Source: Bolinopsis microptera
Lineage: Eukaryota > Ctenophora > Tentaculata > Lobata > Bolinopsidae
DNA length: 64,000 nt
Direction of reading: 5' to 3'
Assembly: GCF_026151205.1 (NCBI RefSeq)
Contig: NC_087081.1
Location: 7,683,246 to 7,747,245, forward strand
This document shows, piece by piece, positions 41,611 through 53,763 of the stretch. Every line of letters begins with the position of its first letter. Position 1 is the first letter of the stretch. A model generated the notes under the pieces. The model was given only the letters and a program-made list of their open reading frames with translations. It was not told the origin of the DNA and made no database searches. A program made the position numbers and the translations under genes.

Positions 41611-42059
41611 ATTTTTTATTTTTTTAAAAATTTTTTATAAATATGCAACCTACTAAAACCAATGGAGCCCTCCTCGGGGTCATTCCTCTCGCATTTGCGA
41701 AAGTCGTCCCAAAGGTGTAAAAGGAGGTCAGGATTTGTACCCGCCAAGCTCTTACATCGCTAATTGTTGACCATCGGCCTCCACTGAAGGTAAGTTTCTT
41801 TAGAGTGAAGGCCAACCGTCAGCTTGGGATGCAGGGCCAAGCGGGAAACAACGTCAAGGCCCCTTTCTACTTAGGCCATGTTGGTTTTGGCAGATACTGT
41901 GGTAATAAAATATAAAGTGAATGAGTGAAATGAAGTGAGTGAAAAGGGTGTAAGAGAGGAGGATGGAGGAGCTTGTAAGAAATTTAGGAAAGGAAGGAAG
42001 CAGGGCATGTACTACCAAAAGACAGCTACTAGTAGTACTGCAAGATTGTAACAATAACT
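41559..42059 (-). mobile_element. 501-bp SINE-like retro-insertion with 18-bp target duplication
   Basis: ATCTTTCGTCAGACTCTT occurs at 41541-41558 and again at 42060-42077, bracketing 501 bp. The insert begins on the plus strand with a poly-T run of about 42 plus AT-rich sequence, that is, a poly-A tail on the minus strand. The minus strand shows GGCGGGTACAAATCCTGACC, which resembles the box B of a tRNA-type RNA polymerase III promoter. No protein frame of note. The target duplication, 3' A-tail and size all fit a SINE, with a LINE stub as the alternative. Confidence 0.72.
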
Positions 42060-43789
42060 ATCTTTCGTCAGACTCTTAACTGCACAACATTTTATAATGC
42101 CTGCACATTAAACTTTTTTCAAGGTATGACATGAAATTTTTGAAATTATGGCTGAGTTGCACAGTGCATACTATGTATACATTATAAAGACTTTACGATT
42201 TTGACCCCCCCCCCCCCCCCACGAGGAAAATCATTTCTACACCCTTGAATATCCTGAAACACGGCGCTGATGTGAAAATCTGTGATCCTGGATTACGACC
42301 AAGTTTTGAGCATTTAAACGTAAGTTAACGGATTATTGAACAAAAGATTATTGAACAAAAGATAATGATTGAAGGAATTCATGTTGCCGCTTTATCACGC
42401 ATTTATTTTTTCAGCCGAGCTCATTATAATAGTATCTTAAAGTTACTTACAATATTTTAAAGTTTGCCTTGGTTTTTGCTTGATATCAGCCATTTTTCCA
42501 CATGTTCAAGCAAAATTCACAACAATTTTCTTTATCACAGGTTCTGAAGTCCACTGCTACAAAAGCAGACGAGATTTCTCGTAGCTTGATAAGTTATTAG
42601 CAACCCTCGTCATATTAAAGATGATCAGCATATTATCTCTCGATGACAACAAGCTTAACTTGTGTAAGTTGTAGGTAATATACACAATATTTGATCCCAA
42701 TCGTGAATATTATCTAATATTGTATCGTGTGATAAATATTTGGTCATCAAATGATTGTGCGTATAATGAAACTGGCAACTAGCCTTGTGTCATTTAAGAT
42801 TTATAATGTTAAGGGGACATCTGCTTTTCTTAGTTTGTATTACAATCGATCTCAAATTCCCAGGATAGGAATTTACATTTGATGCGGCACCAGCATGCAA
42901 AGGGGTTGCGTTAGCATTAAGTATCTCAATCTTAGCTAATCTTTGATTTTGAATTTACATGAGCTTTGCTGAGAGGAGACACGAATTTTAGAGAATGCTT
43001 CCGAATCCAAACATAATGAAGGGAACAAGATGCTGTTTGGGATTTTAATTATTCATCCTCCAACCGTAGTCCTACCGGGTAACCACAGGGATCCGCAATG
43101 CTTGCGGAACGTGATTCCATCAAATCCCTGTTCCTATAGTCACTTAAGGTCGGAAATGAAAAATATAATATTCGATATTAAACAATGTGAAGCGAATGCA
43201 GCATGGGAGCCTCGTAGTTGATTCCTCGTTGTATATATATGTTTCCAGAATTTCTGCTTAATCTATTTTTAATAAGGGTGGTCATTTTTGTTATTCTTCT
43301 TACCTATTACCTACTCTTAACATGTATGATATCATAGTAATAATTATCAATAATTTTTAATTGTGGAGTTATTGTGAATATGGTAGAGTAGATGGAGGTC
43401 ACCATGGTAGATGTGATGGTAGAAATGGATGATTGTCCATAGAGTGCCACTATAATAGTGCAACATCAAATTATATCACAATCAGGTAAATATTAAATCC
43501 TTTAAAATGTAACACTAACAGAATCCCCGTCCTTTGTTAGATTTGAAGGCAGAAAAATCTTGAATAACCGGCTGCAGAGATGACAGTGAAGCTCGAGTTC
43601 AACAATGATTTCACGTACTTCCTGAAAAGGAGATTTTAATGATTCAGTTCATATTGTAACGGAATCTGAAATCCATAAATGTAGTGAGTGTTATTAGCCC
43701 AACTAGATTCTGTGCTCAGAGAGTATATTAAAAGGGGGGGAGGACAATGATTTATTCCTAAAGGACAACAAACCGTCAGCGACTGTTTT

Positions 43790-44580
43790 GACCATCTTTA
43801 TGGTGGTTCAGTCATCTTACTGAGGAAAACTTCCCAGATATTCTCAAGTTCATGGTAGCTTTGAATTCCTGGAACTCGAAAGCAAGTCTTGGAATGGATG
43901 TCCGAAAAAAATGGAATTTGACAATGCAGGGCTTGTTGATCAATGGTTCTACTATGGTGCCACCAAGGCCATTGAAGCAAGTGGACGTGCTCAAAGAAGA
44001 TATTTATCAAACCTGGTAGTTGTTCTTTCGCACAACACCTACCCAATATGAAACGGTGCCAGATAACACTGATGAAGGTATAAGAACCTTGACAGTGCCA
44101 TAGACCGATGTTTATCATCAGGAAGTGTGTACACAAAAGGAACTACTCACTATACTTGCTTCACCAAGCTCTTATCCCGATTATAATCCGTGGGGCAATA
44201 AGCTTCTAGACCAGTCCACCTACAAACTTTTAATTGAACTCGTTTAAAACCCCGAAATTTCCGAATGGCAATGTCCCATTTCCTCGCACGCCATTGAAGA
44301 CCTTTTGAGAAAATGGAAGATTTTGACAATATAAAACATTGAAGGAATACACGCATTTAAACAGATATAAGAATGAAACTTAATGAAAAACTAACCGTGT
44401 TACAGTCATTAAGATTCATGAAAGAAAGTGGAAGTCTTTTCTTATTCTTGCTGGAAGAATCCTTGATGCAGATGGAATGTGTGTGCTTTCTACAGCATTA
44501 ACAGATAAATCAGACCAGTTCTTTAGCATAGTGTTGTCTCCTGTCTTGGCTTGCAAGCAATAAATCATCGGCTGACCAAG
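43790..44580 (+). pseudogene. unrecognised coding remnants
   Basis: Several short but protein-like frames follow one another on the plus strand: 43797-44016 (SLWWFSHLTEENFPDILKF, then SKASLGMDVRKKWNLTMQG), a stretch near 44080-44185 (NLDSAIDRCLSSGSVYTKG), and 44405-44560 (WKSFLILAGRILDADGMCVL, then STALTDKSDQFFSIVLS) ending in a stop. A 112-codon frame on the minus strand (44136-43798) overlaps the first. No family is recognised. It could be a decayed transposon or several small exons. Confidence 0.2.
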
Positions 44581-45738
44581 GATTATGTCCAAAAATTTCT
44601 CTCAAAAGCTATTTCATCATTGGTCAGGACACCCCCGAATAACATAAACGTTCAAGCATACACGGTCGAAAAAAGAAGTGCATGGATCATGCAAATTCTA
44701 CACCAATAAAAAACGCTATCAGTAAAATCACGAATGACATCCGTATAATGCATCTGCATTGTAAACTTGACCGCAGCCAAGCCACCTCGCGAGAAATTAT
44801 GACTTTATCTTGACAACGAACACTACCAGATACATTTACTAATAATTCATATCATTCAAGCTACAGGAGTAAATTGCGCTGTTAGTGTTACTCTGTACCG
44901 GGATATAACCCCAAACGTTAGCTGTGTATAAACCTTTTGGGAACTACCATATGTACGTCTACGCTTGTAAAACGTTTACGGAAGGAAGCATGAAACAGAA
45001 GTCCAACTAGAACTGCCTCTCAACTCGACCCAGACAGGCGCTTACAAAACTCTTAAATTATTCCCGAATTGTCCAAGGCAGTGCACTTGGTAAAGGTCAA
45101 CCCTGCACTAGCCATTTAATTGGGCTGATATATGATCTGAGATAATACTCATGAATGATGCATGAGGCAAAACCTTTAAAAGGACAATATAACTATCTCA
45201 GTTTCTCTGGGTTAGTTCAGAGGCGGGCTCGTGGAGCAGGCTGGCCATCGACGGACTCTGGGGGCTTGGAGGTCCCCCTCTCTTACCCCTCCCACTGGCT
45301 CAGGATTCACCAACTTTTAACCACTCAGATCTGCAGAACATCCTAATAATTGAAATTTCGCTGCCAACAGTAAGAGTTTTCATAAAGCAAGGCTGTTCTG
45401 AATTTAAGAATTACACCTAATCTCAATTTTTGCAAATTATATATGAAATGAATCAAATTTGCAAATATTGTTTAAATTGGTCCTCATTTTCCAAATACTA
45501 GCCCACTAATCTGATCCAAACCCTAACCTAACCCAATCTAGGGACAAAAGCATTTTGCTAACCCTCACCCAACGGAAATTAGACCAACTTCCTTAAATGG
45601 TATATCACGTGATCGAACGCCCCACAAAAACCTCACTGACTCCACCGGTGAGGGGGGTGCTCGAACGGGAGGTGCATGGGTGTTTCCTAGAAACCTATGC
45701 AAAGGAAGGGACTAGCATCTCAACAACAAGGAAAGGCT

Positions 45739-46258
45739 CTAATAGCCTCTACTAACCTTTGAAACTGCAGCATAAAACCGCTTTTTCCCGACAGGCAAAT
45801 AACACCTTCCGCAGAAACTAACAACTCTCACAGCTCCCACGACCCCACATGTGGCTTGGTGTGCTCTTTTTCGAAAAAAGCAGCTCCTAACCTCTGTTTT
45901 GTATAAGGTCTGGCTCGTGCACAAGTGGCATGTTTGTCGAGGTATGCATTTAGGTCTCCAAAAAGGATTCTTATACAACGTTTCTGAGTTATGAACAGCT
46001 TATCGTTTGGTTGGTCTTTGATAGCTGAGCCCCAAACACTTATTCCGTAAGCAAGATGTGATTCCAATAATGCAGAGTATATTTTTTGGTAGTGTTCCCC
46101 TGGAACTGAATGTTTAATCCTGTTAAGTGCTCCTGTAGTGGATCTAATTTTTTTTCTTAGATATTCTATATGTGGGCCCCAGCTAAGTTTTTCATCAATT
46201 ACTACACCAAGAAATTTGGTGTTCAAGAAAACAACAATTTCAAGAAAACAACAATTTT
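45739..46258 (-). pseudogene. LINE ORF2 post-RT fragment (piece C of the interrupted element)
   Basis: Minus-strand frame NTKFLGVVIDEKLSWGPHIE, then LRKKIRSTTGALNRIKHSVP, LAYGISVWGSA, ITQKRCIRILFGDLNAYLDK and EKEHTKPH. It is homologous to the post-RT region of the LINE at 46808-48385 and stops being recognisable near 45830, so its own 3' end is lost. It begins at the residue where piece A (48370-50330) ends, which suggests that A and C were once one element. A 17-bp sequence, CAAGAAAACAACAATTT, is duplicated in tandem at 46224-46257. Confidence 0.8.
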
Positions 46259-48369
46259 ATTTAGTATCAATTAAAGCAGACAAAAATATATTTTCTATAT
46301 ATATAACTAGCACGAACTTTAGATCAGATATCTTAGGGGACTTGGAGTAGCAAGAGATTGACTAGAAGGTATATATACCTTTTACAAAGATACGTCGAGA
46401 AGAATCCAGGGTGATACAGGATCGGAGAGTGCAGACCAAAAGTTTACGCACTCACCTTTGCCTCCTGAGTTCTTGGTTGGATAGAAATTTATGCAAACTT
46501 GGTCGTTTATACTCCAAGTCCCTTTCTTAAAAGAAGTAGTATTAACTATGTCTAGAGTTAGCTTCGTTCAATAATAACAATATCAATATAATAATCAATA
46601 TCAATACCAGATAAACCTACCGAATAAATTATTAAATATCAATCAATTAATTCATTCCGATAAAAAATTTTATAAATTTAGATATTTAGTATCTAAAAAC
46701 ATTACAACAAATGGTTAAAAAGCGCCCAAAATCGATTTGAAAGATTTTCTGTCTATAGTACAATCATGATAGTAATAGTAAGTGTGCGCCGCTGCAATTA
46801 GACTTGATTACTGCAATTTAAAATTGTTTGGAGTCCAAGTATCTTTTAAGTCAGCTGCCTGTGCTTGTATTAATAGTGCTTTTGTTCTCAGTTTTATCAA
46901 GCTAATGGACGTTTCTAAGCAATTGCTTGAAGTTAAAATTTTTTTATGAACAGCGTTCCAAAGCTTGGCTGCATTAAACAAAAAGGTATTTGATTTATTT
47001 AGGAGAATAACCGTGAGACTCGTTGCACGGTTTGAAATGTTGATAGCCTCATAAAGGGAGTATGGGCAGTGGTACTTGATAATCTTAGAAAATTCTAAGA
47101 TGCAGTGATATTTGTACAAGTTTTGAGCCGTTAGTATTTTTAATCTATTAAAAATGGGTTTTGTATGTTCCTTTTCAAAGTGTTTATGGTCTAGTTTTTG
47201 CATACCGTATGGTCTAGTACGTGCACATGTTGATTGTTTATCTAAATATGAGTCAAGGTCGCCAAAAAGGATCCTTATACAGTGCTTCTGTGTGATGAAA
47301 AGACTATCATTGGACCGTTCTTTGAGGACAACACCCCACACACTTATACCATAACTGAGATGTGATTCAAAAAGAGCATTATATATTTTCAAATATAGTT
47401 CAGAAGGTATCGAGTGCCGAATTCTGCAGATTGCACCAGTCATAGATCGCAGTTTTTTACGGATGTAGTGCATGTGGGCAATCCAGTTTAGCTTACTATC
47501 TATAACAACACCTAAGAATTTGGTATCCTTGACTTTAGTAATAACCTTACCATTGATGAATATTGATCTAGATTCATCTAGCAGGATAGCAAATGGTCTG
47601 GTCCGTGCACAGGTGTCATCATATTCAGAGGCAGGTTTAAAATGTATGTAGCAGCATTTGGACATATTGATATGAAGTAGATTACATTTCATGTAAATCG
47701 AGACATGTTTAAGTACTAAGTTGGCTTTTTTGTATGTTGCTTCTCTAGATGGTCCTGATATGAAGATATTAGTGTCATCAGCATAAAGTACAAATTTCAC
47801 CTCACTGTCTGAAAAGCAGTTTACTATATCGTTCATATACAATAAGAAGAGCAACGGCCCTAGAATTGACCCTTGTGGTACTCCAAATTTCACGTCCATT
47901 GTTTCTGATGGTACATCGTTATACATAACATACTGCTTTCTGTTAGTCAAATAGCTTTTTAGTAAGGTAAGTGCTGTGCCCCTAATACCGTAGGAATTTA
48001 ATTTGCATAAAAGAATATCGTGATCAAGGGTGTCGAAGGCTTTGCTCAAGTCAATGAATATCCCTAGGACATGTTTATTGCTTGCCAGAGACTTAGTAAC
48101 GGAGTCTATAGATTTGTGTAGAGCATGGGTGGTAGAATGGCCTTTTCTAAATCCAAACTGTGAGTCTGTTAGTACACCTTTAGATGTGAAGAAATTATAG
48201 AGGCGTTTATAAATAACCTTCTCGAAGATCTTTCCAAATAAAGGTAATATTGATACAGGCCGATAATTTTCAATGCATTCTTTATTGTCTTTCTTGTAAA
48301 TAGGAATAACTTTACCAGTTTTAAAAATACTTGGGAATGTACCACTTTGTATACATGTTGTTAACCTTG
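46259..48369 (-). mobile_element. 5'-truncated CR1/Jockey-like LINE (piece B) inserted in another LINE
   Basis: Minus-strand ORF of 525 codons with an almost complete RT: ENYRPVSILPLFGKIFEKVI, GFRKGHSTTHALHKS, IDLSKAFDTLDHDILL, GVPQGSILGPLLFLLYMND and the catalytic FVLYADDTNIFISG, then the post-RT region with KFLGVVIDSKLNWIAHMHYI and ITQKHCIRILFGDLDSYLDK. It ends at a stop near 46808 followed by a 3' UTR of about 550 bp. The endonuclease and first part of the RT are missing. The ORF is otherwise intact. It is bracketed by ACAATTTT at 46251-46258 and 48370-48377, a possible 8-bp target duplication. Confidence 0.82.
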
Positions 48370-50330
48370 ACAATTTTGTGTCCATTTATAAATATTCCTA
48401 GTGATTTGTCATGTTCATTGGCATACGGCCTAACCCTGGCGCAGGTTTCATCAGATTCGTATGCAGGTAGAAAATGTATGTAGCAGCATTTAGACATATT
48501 TATATGTAAGAGATTACTTCTCATGAATTTGCATACGAAATCAAGAACTTTATTGGCCTTCAAGTATGTTGCTTCTTTGGACGGTCCAGTGATAAATATA
48601 TTTGTGTCATCAGCATAGAGCACAAATTTGCATTCATCGCCTTTGTAACAGTTTATTATGTCGTTCATATATAATAAGAAAAGTAGAGGGCCTAGTATGG
48701 AACCTTGGGGAACTCCATATTTTACATTCATAGTCTCTGATTTAGTGTTGAGAAATGAAACATACTGTGATCTATCGGATAAATAGCTTTTTAGAAGTCC
48801 TAGAGCTAGACCTCTAACCCCATAATTTTCCAGTTTCCTCAGGAGAATGCCATGGTCAAGAGTATCAAAAGCTTTGCTTAGGTCAATAAAGATTCCTAGA
48901 ACATGATTACCACTGGATGTTGATGTTGTGATTGAATGAACTGATTTGTGGAGTGCATGTGAGGTTGAGTGGCCTTTTCGAAAACCAAATTGTTCATTAC
49001 TGAGAATGTCATTAGCAGTGAAAAAGGTATAAAGCCGTTTGTATATTATTTTTTCAAATATTTTACCAAAGATTGGCAATATTGACACAGGTCTATAATT
49101 TTCAATATTTTCTTTATTATCTTTTTTATGGATAGGAGTTACTTTGCCTATTTTGAATATGGATGGGAACGTGCCTTTTTGAATACATGTATTATACAAA
49201 TTTGCTAATATGTTGGATAAGAGATGAGCCGGTTTCTTGATAACTGCTATTGGTATATCACTGGCTTTTCCGTTAACGAATTCTTGAATTATTTCAAGAA
49301 TCTCCTCAGGATGAGTTTCTTCTAGATGTATTGAACTGTTGACTGATTTCGACATAAACTCAACAAATGATTGCATTGGTTGGATAGACAGTTGGTTCTC
49401 GGACAAAACCTTCTCATTTAAATTACTAGCTAAAGATGTAAAGTAACTATTGAATTTGTTTGCAATTGTCCGCCTACAAATTACTCTAGTTCCATCTATA
49501 ATGAAGTCATCTTTTAGCTGATTCTTCTTTTTGCCACGAAGCTCGTTAATTATTTGCCAGGTTTTTTTGGAGTTATGGCTATTTTTCTCAAACTTTTCAG
49601 CATAATACCTGGTTTTGGCAGTTTTTATGGCAATTTTAAGATATTTTGAGTAGTCCTTGTAAACATTATGTCTTTCCAGATCCCCATCTGGAATTAACAA
49701 TGTTTTTGTTTTTTTCCATTCAAAATAAAGTCTGGCTTTTTTCTCCACAGAGTTGATAAGGCCGTTTGTGATCCATGGATTTGTTATATTATTTCGTTTG
49801 GTGGTTTTTGGTGAAGCCAATTTGCAAGATATATCTATCTTTTCTTGAAACAGATCCATGAAGGATTCAAAAGAGTCACATCTGTGGTAAAATGTATCTA
49901 TGTCGTTTTCAATTTCTTCACAGAGCTTATCAAGGTTTGCATTACTATAGTTATAATAAATGGTTGTTTTTTCAGGTGATTTATTCTGTTCCGAACTAGT
50001 ATCAGAATTCATTACTTGAAGGCAGAAAATGGGCTGGTGATGTGAAGCACTATCCTGAATTACTCCAGATATAGTTGATGAGTGAATGTCATTAGTGTGT
50101 ATGTTATCAATGCACGTTTTTGAGCAGTGGGGCATTTGGTGTGTGGGAATGGATATTGTGGGTGTGAACCCGTGACTATAAATAACTTCTTCGAATATAT
50201 CTTCATCTGGGCCTGATAAATTGGTTAAGTTAACATTGAAGTCCCCTAATATGTATGCTTTATGTCCTTTCAGTGCAGTAAGAACAGATGGACTACAGTT
50301 AGTAGGCAAGAAGGGTTCACATAGTGTACT
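48370..50330 (-). pseudogene. CR1/Jockey-like LINE ORF2, endonuclease end plus RT (piece A)
   Basis: Minus-strand frame from about 50330. It opens inside an APE-type endonuclease: AYILGDFNVNLTNLSG (GDFN motif), then SASHHQPIFCLQV (SDH-like motif, here S-H-H). Next comes a linker and the RT: ENYRPVSILPIFGKIFEKII, QFGFRKGHSTSHALHKS, DLSKAFDTLDHG, GVPQGSILGPLLFLLYMND and FVLYADDTNIFITG. It stops at INGHKIVKV where piece B begins. The YADD box is intact. The first part of the endonuclease is absent, with a stop just upstream of 50330, so the copy is truncated at both ends. It is clearly related to, but distinct from, piece B. Confidence 0.85.
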
Positions 50331-51520
50331 TTACTGTCAGGAACTAACCCAAGGCCCATCCTCACCACAAACTACCATATTATATTATGTCAAAAGACTA
50401 CATAGACATAATAAACAGCAAAGTAAAGTAACATTTATGACATCACATCATCACACATGTCTACAAAATATCATCGCACTATGCAAAAAATATATAATAA
50501 ATATTTCCCCACCAACATTAATTATTTATCAAATGCAATATTTTTTTTAAAAATCAAAACATTATTCTATTTTTAAAACCTAATCAATCTTCCCAGTGGA
50601 AGAAAGATTTATGTCACATCATTTTTAAATCACAACCCAAAGATTGAATCATTGCACTTTGATTTAATTGAATGTATATATTATTCAAATGACCTTTGCC
50701 AACAAATAAGTTTGCCACTGTTACTGAAACCAATTCATAACAGTAACCTAACCACCAGATGTTATCTTAAAGGGCCCCTGCGGGAGCTATGCCAATATTT
50801 TTAACAGATCAAGACACACAGATCAGTGATCCACCTTGAAGCTACATTTTAAATCCTTGAACTACACAATATAAACTAAAGCATGTTTTAGTGTAGACTT
50901 TTTGTCACAACAAGACTGCAACCTATAGAACTATAGTAACAGTTCTATAACCAGAACCCCTAATGTCTGCTAACAATTTTCTTCTAGTCCTAATATGAGC
51001 TTTGTCTCTAAAATATTTTTACTACACATACTACTACACATTGAATTAGGATTCCTTTAAATATCAAATTGATTTATTGTAAACTTGTTTACTCTATAAT
51101 AAATGGCATAAAATTGAATTTTTGTTTAACTGACTGAATTTTTGTTTAACTGACTGAAAAACTTAACTGAACTAGCGTTTCGGTGTGTGCAAAAGCTTTC
51201 AGGCACACGTATTCCTTGCCCCGTTAGTTACCTGTCCTTCCAAAACCAAACTAGCAGTCAAGGACGAAAAGTCATACACCAAATGGGCATCATATTTTAT
51301 GAATTGTTTTACATCTTTTTATTCTGTAAAATGTGCTAAAATTAAATTTCTTGTTTCACAGAAATTTCTTGTTTCATTGATCGATCAGCACACAGGAAAA
51401 GAGAAGTCAGCATTTTATTGGAATAACTGAAATGAAATCAAAATACTATAAAAATTTAAATTTGTTTCACTAAAATTTGTTTCACTATAACTCCTGATGA
51501 TAAGAACTGCCACTCTGCAC
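50331..51520. other. intergenic AT-rich stretch
   Basis: No gene, repeat array or mobile element that I can name. A short near-duplicate TTTTTGTTTAACTGACTGAA occurs twice near 51120-51160. Confidence 0.5.
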
Positions 51521-51524
51521 TGTG

Positions 51525-51740
51525 TTTGTAGATCGTATTTCTGAAAGGATAGCTGACCACAATAAAGAAGCTAAGAGCCAGGTCAAAAATCACATCAGAA
51601 CACAATTCAGGTTTGATCTGCTACGAAGCACACTTATAGCACTCAGGGGAATCAGAGGAAGACAAAAAGCCCAGCACCTTGGACTGGATGACGTATCCTT
51701 CAATCTCATTCCTCAGAAGACGAGCTTTGAGGTCTCTTAA
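51525..51740 (+). CDS. possible terminal exon, unknown protein
   Basis: After a TAG acceptor-like site the frame reads DRISERIADHNKEAKSQVKN, then HIRTQFRFDLLRSTLIALRG and IRGRQKAQHLGLDDVSFNLI, ending at TAA 51738-51740. The composition is protein-like (amphipathic, charged helix), but I recognise no family. It may be a last exon or a piece of a transposon protein. Confidence 0.25.
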   Translation, partial: FVDRISERIADHNKEAKSQVKNHIRTQFRFDLLRSTLIALRGIRGRQKAQHLGLDDVSFNLIPQKTSFEVS

Positions 51741-51823
51741 GTTTGTTTATGTAAATTTATAGATAATTTATTGTAGCTTTTATAATGTGTAAAATTTTAC
51801 GGACGAAATGATCCCAGGGCAGA

Positions 51824-51926
51824 CTCCCAACCCACCGCCTCGGCGGGTAGTTGATACACCCTTCACAAGCAAGAGCCACTTTGGTCTACTTGCTGTGAGG
51901 TGTATCAGCTACATGGGTTGGGGGTC
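51824..51926 (+). ncRNA. microRNA-precursor-like hairpin
   Basis: The arm GTAGTTGATACACC... (51847-51873) pairs with CTTGCTGTGAGGTGTATCAG... (51889-51912) over about 22-24 pairs with small bulges and one G-U pair. The loop is about 15 nt (AGCCACTTTGGTCTA). Outside it, CTCCCAACCCA (51824-51834) pairs with TGGGTTGGGGG (about 51914-51924), and a small CCGCC-TC-GGCGG hairpin bulges on the 5' side. The shape is that of a pre-miRNA with lower stem. It could also be the remnant of a small MITE. Confidence 0.4.
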
Positions 51927-51929
51927 CCC

Positions 51930-52900
51930 CCCCCTTTTTTTTTTGATAAGAACTGAGAAATTAAAAATATTTTGTTATATCATTAAGTAAAGCTTAAACA
52001 ATGTTAGAAAGATTTTAAAAACAAACAAATAACTATTCTTGGTCCATAATGAATTTAAGTGAACCAAGAACAATATTGCCGATTGCGCTGTACCACGTTG
52101 ACGATATGACAAATATTTAAATAGCACTCGATTTTTTCGATTATCATTATGACGGGTCCAACGACAATGTGGCTTTTGCTATGTGTTGATTCAGCCAAAT
52201 TAATTATTATATATATATAATCAAGTCTATTTTTTTCTTTAGTTAGTTGTCATTCGGCCACATATTAAACAACTTATATTGCAGTACCATGACCATATAT
52301 AAATATATCAAAATATGTTACTGCAATTTTGCATGGCTGAAATTTAATAACGCTTAATTTATATACATAATAATTAAATGAATTTTCGAATGTTAAAATA
52401 ATGTAAAATACATGAATGTGTTATATTGTGTTTTTTATTATTATGATTTATTTTAGTTTTTGCAGTTTTACTTTTGTGAGACATGTTTGATGTTAGAGAT
52501 GAAAATTGATTTTTATATTATAAAAAGTAATTCAAACAAAAAATAGCTTATGCTGCAGCTTTCATTTTGAATAATTATTAAAACTAACAATGCAAAATTT
52601 TGCAATATAGTAATTTTATTTTTATTCCTAAGCATGTAAAACTTTGCGCGCGCATTACTGGGCGGCGCTTTCACATAAACATGTGTATACGCGTAGTGCG
52701 TGACGCGCTTGTTTCACAAATTGACCGCCTTCGGCGGTCGCCCGCTACTGCAAGCGAGAGGGCTTTGGTTAGAGCAAGGCGGCGCTCAGCCTGCCATTCC
52801 ACCGAATTTTTATTGTTTATGAATGTTTATGAACATAATAGCCTGGGGTCCCCAGGTAACGCGCGCACTGATCAATTGAAAATTAAAAATTTGAAAAAAG
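51930..52900. other. AT-rich intergenic stretch before the Penelope-like tandem
   Basis: Very AT-rich up to 52620, then a GC-rich block (52620-52860) with a perfect GACCGCC-TTC-GGCGGTC hairpin at 52722-52738. No gene is seen. Confidence 0.5.
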
Positions 52901-53725
52901 AGAGAGCCTCAACGAGTGTTCAGCCAACTTCGCCACCCGTATGGCTAGGAAACATGGACTTTCATGTTTGGAATTCCAGGATTGGAAAGATGAGGTCTCC
53001 CGGATCTTCACCAATCGCCTTAACTTCCTCTCCTCCTCCCCTAATAACTTCACTCCCTACAATTCCATTCTACAAAGGGATGATGTTAAATCTTATCTCG
53101 ACCGTCTTTCTTCTTCTTTTATTATTTGCTCCGTAGATAAAGCTTCAAATAATTATGTTTTTGTCTGCAAGAAGTTTTATCTTTTAACCCTTCTCAACGA
53201 ACTTGGCTACGATCTCACTTCTCTAGAGTGTCGTGGCAATTCTACTTATCATCCGGTTAACTCTGTAGAGGATGATATTATTCAGGAACATGTGAACTTC
53301 ATTAAAGATAACTTTAATATTCGTGTTTCTGAGGACAACCTTTGTCTACCGAGAATCTTTTGGATTCCTAAACTTCACAAGAATCCTTATAAGTCTAGAT
53401 TTATAGCTGGGGCCAGTAAATGTACCACTAAGCAGATATCAGTTGTAGTCAACAAAGCTTTAAAAGTTTTAAAAGAATACTTTTCCAAATACTGCAACTC
53501 TATCTACAACAATACTGGAATTAACTGCGACTGGAGCATTAACAGCTCTAAACAGTTCCTGGAAAGGCTGCCTAGACTAGAGATTTTTAATATGCAGGTA
53601 TACGACTTTACCACTCTGTATACCAATCTAGACCTTCAGGTTGTACAGTCACTGCTTTTCGAGCTAATAGATCTCCTCTTTAGTAATACGAATAAATTTA
53701 TTTGTGTTTCTCTGTATAAGAACAA

Positions 53726-53728
<3 letters not shown>

Positions 53729-53763
<35 letters not shown>
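53729..53763 (+). repeat. 35-nt poly-T expansion inside the RT ORF
   Basis: AACAACAA followed by 35 T and CTCTAAAAAGG; the downstream copy has the same context with only 6 T. The 29-nt difference shifts the frame. Either slippage or a consensus error. Confidence 0.85.

Noticed and set aside
43030-43221. 63-codon frame
   Set aside because: No recognised family, no gene context.
52600-53136. ORF starting upstream of the truncated PLE copy
   Set aside because: Runs from unrelated GC-rich sequence into an out-of-frame part of the PLE; the real frame is the one with RT motifs.
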